From an uncultured Prevotellaceae bacterium (GTDB lineage: Bacteria; Bacteroidota; Bacteroidia; Bacteroidales; Bacteroidaceae), in the NCBI GenBank assembly GCA_900318115.1, contig ONJJ01000005.1, positions 47,043 to 111,042 of the forward strand: a stretch of DNA of 64,000 nucleotides. The letters are read 5' to 3'. The position numbers were made by a program, and so were the translations under genes. How positions within the stretch are numbered: the stretch's first letter is position 1; every line of letters starts with the position of its first letter. The notes below the pieces were generated by a model. The model saw only the letters and a list, made by a program, of their open reading frames with translations. It was not told the DNA's origin and ran no database searches. This document shows positions 62,277-64,000 of this stretch, piece by piece.

Positions 62277-62579
62277 TTTTAACCTCTATTTCCCTCCCAA
62301 AGCCATCCTCAATATAAAGCTTCTCTTGACAAAATGCACACTTTAGTGTGGAAATCGTGTTAATATCCTCCCCAAATGCGTTTTTTGAATTATTTTCCGT
62401 ACCTTTGCACGCGAAAGCGTGCGAAAGGCTACGGGTAGGCGACCAGCGGTCGGGAATGACTGCTCCCGCTCGGCAATTGATGCAAGCATCATTGCTCTCG
62501 CTCCGATCGGCTTTGCCGCTTGGCTTGTCCAAGAACCGCAGTTTTGGCCCCCGAAATTTCACATAAATACGTATTTATT
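62277..62579. other. 303-bp leader region of the GNAT toxin-antitoxin locus
   Basis: Apart from the promoter-hairpin module at 62358-62429 I see no feature or gene here. The sequence between the hairpin and the ATG at 62580 is an unusually long 5' leader of about 170 nt. Confidence 0.5.
62358..62429 (+). promoter_or_regulatory. Promoter-hairpin module of the GNAT-type toxin-antitoxin locus
   Basis: TACCTTTG at 62400-62407 is followed by GCACGC and GCGTGC (62407-62422) as a hairpin over GAAA. TTAATATCCTC and AAATGCGT upstream match the module at 60962-61034 closely. Confidence 0.7.
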
Positions 62580-62735
62580 ATGGCCAGACCGATTAAAGAA
62601 ACACCCATCCTCTACGGTGAGGACGCACGACGCTTCGAGGCACGCATGAAGGAGCGCCGCCGCATATCGCCCGAAGAACGGGCTGAAATGAAGGCCACTT
62701 ATGAGGCATTGAAAAGCGTTTGCGACTTCATGTGA
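62580..62735 (+). CDS. Antitoxin-like protein of a GNAT toxin-antitoxin pair
   Basis: The 51-residue protein starts MARPIKETPILYGEDARRF and continues with a basic helix (KERRRISPEERAEMKATYE). This is a widespread small Bacteroidetes protein usually encoded directly upstream of a GNAT-like gene, as here (1-bp gap). The role as antitoxin is inferred from that context. Confidence 0.72.
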   Translation: MARPIKETPILYGEDARRFEARMKERRRISPEERAEMKATYEALKSVCDFM

Positions 62736-62736
62736 T

Positions 62737-62955
62737 ATGGAAGACAAGGAGTTTACAGAACGATATACCATTCACAGAATGGCTGAACAGGAAATCGTCG
62801 CCGCATTCGATTGCGGCGATGACGATTTGAACGGCTTTATCTTGACCGACGCACCGTTGTACCGGAAAGAAAAACTGGCTGTCACATATACGGTTTTCGA
62901 GAAAAGCAACCACAATCATATTGTTGCGTTCTTCAGCCTGCTTTTTTCCCAATGA
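62737..62955 (+). pseudogene. Truncated GNAT-type acetyltransferase toxin
   Basis: The frame MEDKEFTERYTIHRMAEQEI, CGDDDLNGFILTDAPLYRKE, AVTYTVFEKSNHN, IVAFFSL has the start of TacT-like GNAT toxins, but stops at 62955 after 72 codons. The acetyl-CoA binding motif (R-x-x-G-x-G/A) would follow and is absent. In another frame PNEVFKLVAFTDSF continues briefly. The convergent AraC-type remnant begins right after. Confidence 0.65.
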
Positions 62956-62989
62956 AGTTTTCAAACTCGTTGCGTTCACCGATTCATTT

Positions 62990-64000
62990 CTAACCTTCCA
63001 GGTTTACCTGTTCCTGCCACTTGCTGACGCTGATGCCAGTGCATGAGACGAAAGCACGTGAGAAAGTGTTGTAGCTTAAGAAGCCGCTGTCTTTTGACAA
63101 CTGCTGCAGGGTGAAGGTGGTGCTTTTAGAGGCCCAGGTAGGTACGGTTAGTGTGGCAGGCCTGAGCCAGCGTTTTGAGCGACAGGTCACGCTGCAGGTA
63201 TAGTTGCGCCTCCTCACAGTACTTCCGCAGCAGTTCACCCGTCTTATAGATGATGATGTCTTTCCTCGAAGCAGGAACCTCATGGGTATTCATTGTTTCC
63301 ATAGCCTCCGTTTCCATGGTTCCCGGTTCCATAGCCTCCGTTTCCACAGCCTCTGCTTCCTGACTCTTTTGCACTTCCTCAACCGACTCCTCTGCCAACG
63401 GCTCCAGCACTTGCTGGCGGTCTATGTGCCAGACGATGAGGGCGATGAATATGGTGTCGGCAAGGTGGATGGCATACGTGCAGACAACAATGGTATGCAT
63501 GTCGCTCTGGAACATTGTCAGCAGATAGTTGATGGTGGAGAGAAATATAGAACTCAGAATCATCCAACTCCATACAAGCTCCTTATGCTCCAGGTCGGCG
63601 TAGTTGTCGGCCAGAAAACGATGGTAGGCCTTCGTTGCCCTGACGTACCAGACGATGAAAGTGACCAGTTCAGTCAGGTACAAACCATACAACACCCCAA
63701 TCCACCATGACCAGTGGGTGAGAAGCCACCCCGTCAGGGGCATCACCGCAAGCAGACTAAGCCACCACAGCCGGTTGTCCCAGCGCCGGCGGTCTTGCAG
63801 CAAATCAAGCATGAAGTACAACACCGTGGGATAAGTCACCATCATATCGAGCGTTACGGACACCATCTCCAAAAGCTGCTGGTTGTCGGAAAGCCAGAAA
63901 CAGAGCGGAATGTTTGCCAGATAGACAAGTACATAAATGAGTATCATCCAGCCCGCCCTGCGCCGCAGACGCTGGTCGGTGACTATCTCACTTCCGAAAG
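62990..64000 (-). pseudogene. Membrane-anchored AraC-family regulator with internal deletion (5' end outside window)
   Basis: The coding strand enters from the right edge in frame (FGSEIVTDQRLRRRAGW before the first Met at 63947). Several hydrophobic segments form a multi-span membrane part, followed by a linker rich in Glu, Thr and Met and then an AraC domain start (DLSLKTLAQACHTNRTYLG) with a stop at 63126. The AraC domain end (FTLQQLSKDSGF, then YNTFSRAFV and VSKWQEQ) is found in a different frame down to 62990. The middle of the DNA-binding domain (about 25-30 residues) is missing at the junction, so the regulator is probably non-functional. Confidence 0.75.

Overview
The window looks like chromosome from a GC-rich member of the Bacteroidales, most probably a Prevotellaceae relative (inference). 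The evidence is the Bacteroidetes promoter signature TAnnTTTG in front of many genes, a menaquinone-type fumarate reductase/succinate dehydrogenase in C-A-B order, an S46 dipeptidyl-peptidase, a glycine-lipid acyltransferase pair, DUF4292 and PG_1098-type proteins, and secreted proteins ending in a GxYIxNGxKVxI tail. No rRNA, tRNA or CRISPR array was found.

Layout. 1-2449 is an AT-rich minus-strand cluster (DegT aminotransferase, KdsB-like and KdtA-like proteins) that may make and attach a modified Kdo. 2450-3721 is a decayed stretch with a DUF4143 ATPase remnant, degenerate repeats and twin hairpins, followed by an orphan VapE ATPase (3722-5053). 5288-14756 is a long minus-strand housekeeping block: deoC, dtd, uvrC, apt, mnmG, queH, an SGNH hydrolase and a purple-acid-phosphatase-like enzyme. 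A perfect 14-bp parS core overlaps the mnmG stop codon. 14913-20007 holds sdhCAB and an alkaline phosphatase. 20120-30305 holds a mosaic secreted protein, dut/dgt (divergent nucleotide-pool genes), glycine-lipid genes, a polysaccharide flippase, an S46 peptidase and a Nudix hydrolase. 30681-36075 is the rimP-nusA-infB-cvpA operon, and 36742-44472 is sufBCD-ybeY followed by a TlpA-like lipoprotein, a THUMP-like methyltransferase and WbqC.

44489-64000 is the accessory part. It has two very large secreted proteins, a 57-residue peptide gene with its own terminator, a TPR lipoprotein-DUF4292-EnvC cluster, a 495-bp inverted-repeat element with 44-bp ends, broken lipoprotein/secreted-protein genes, a two-gene fimbrial-type lipoprotein cluster, and three toxin-antitoxin loci in a row. 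Only the first of these loci (zeta) looks intact; the RelE-type and GNAT-type toxins are truncated. An AraC-type regulator with an internal deletion runs off the right edge.

The most unusual content is repetitive and structural. It comprises the 495-bp element with 22-bp-spaced palindromes at its centre, a duplicated promoter-hairpin module driving two of the three toxin-antitoxin loci, GC-rich palindromes that have entered the ends of two genes, an 8-bp AAATCYGT repeat family at gene junctions, and a C-terminal protein module shared by two mosaic secreted proteins.
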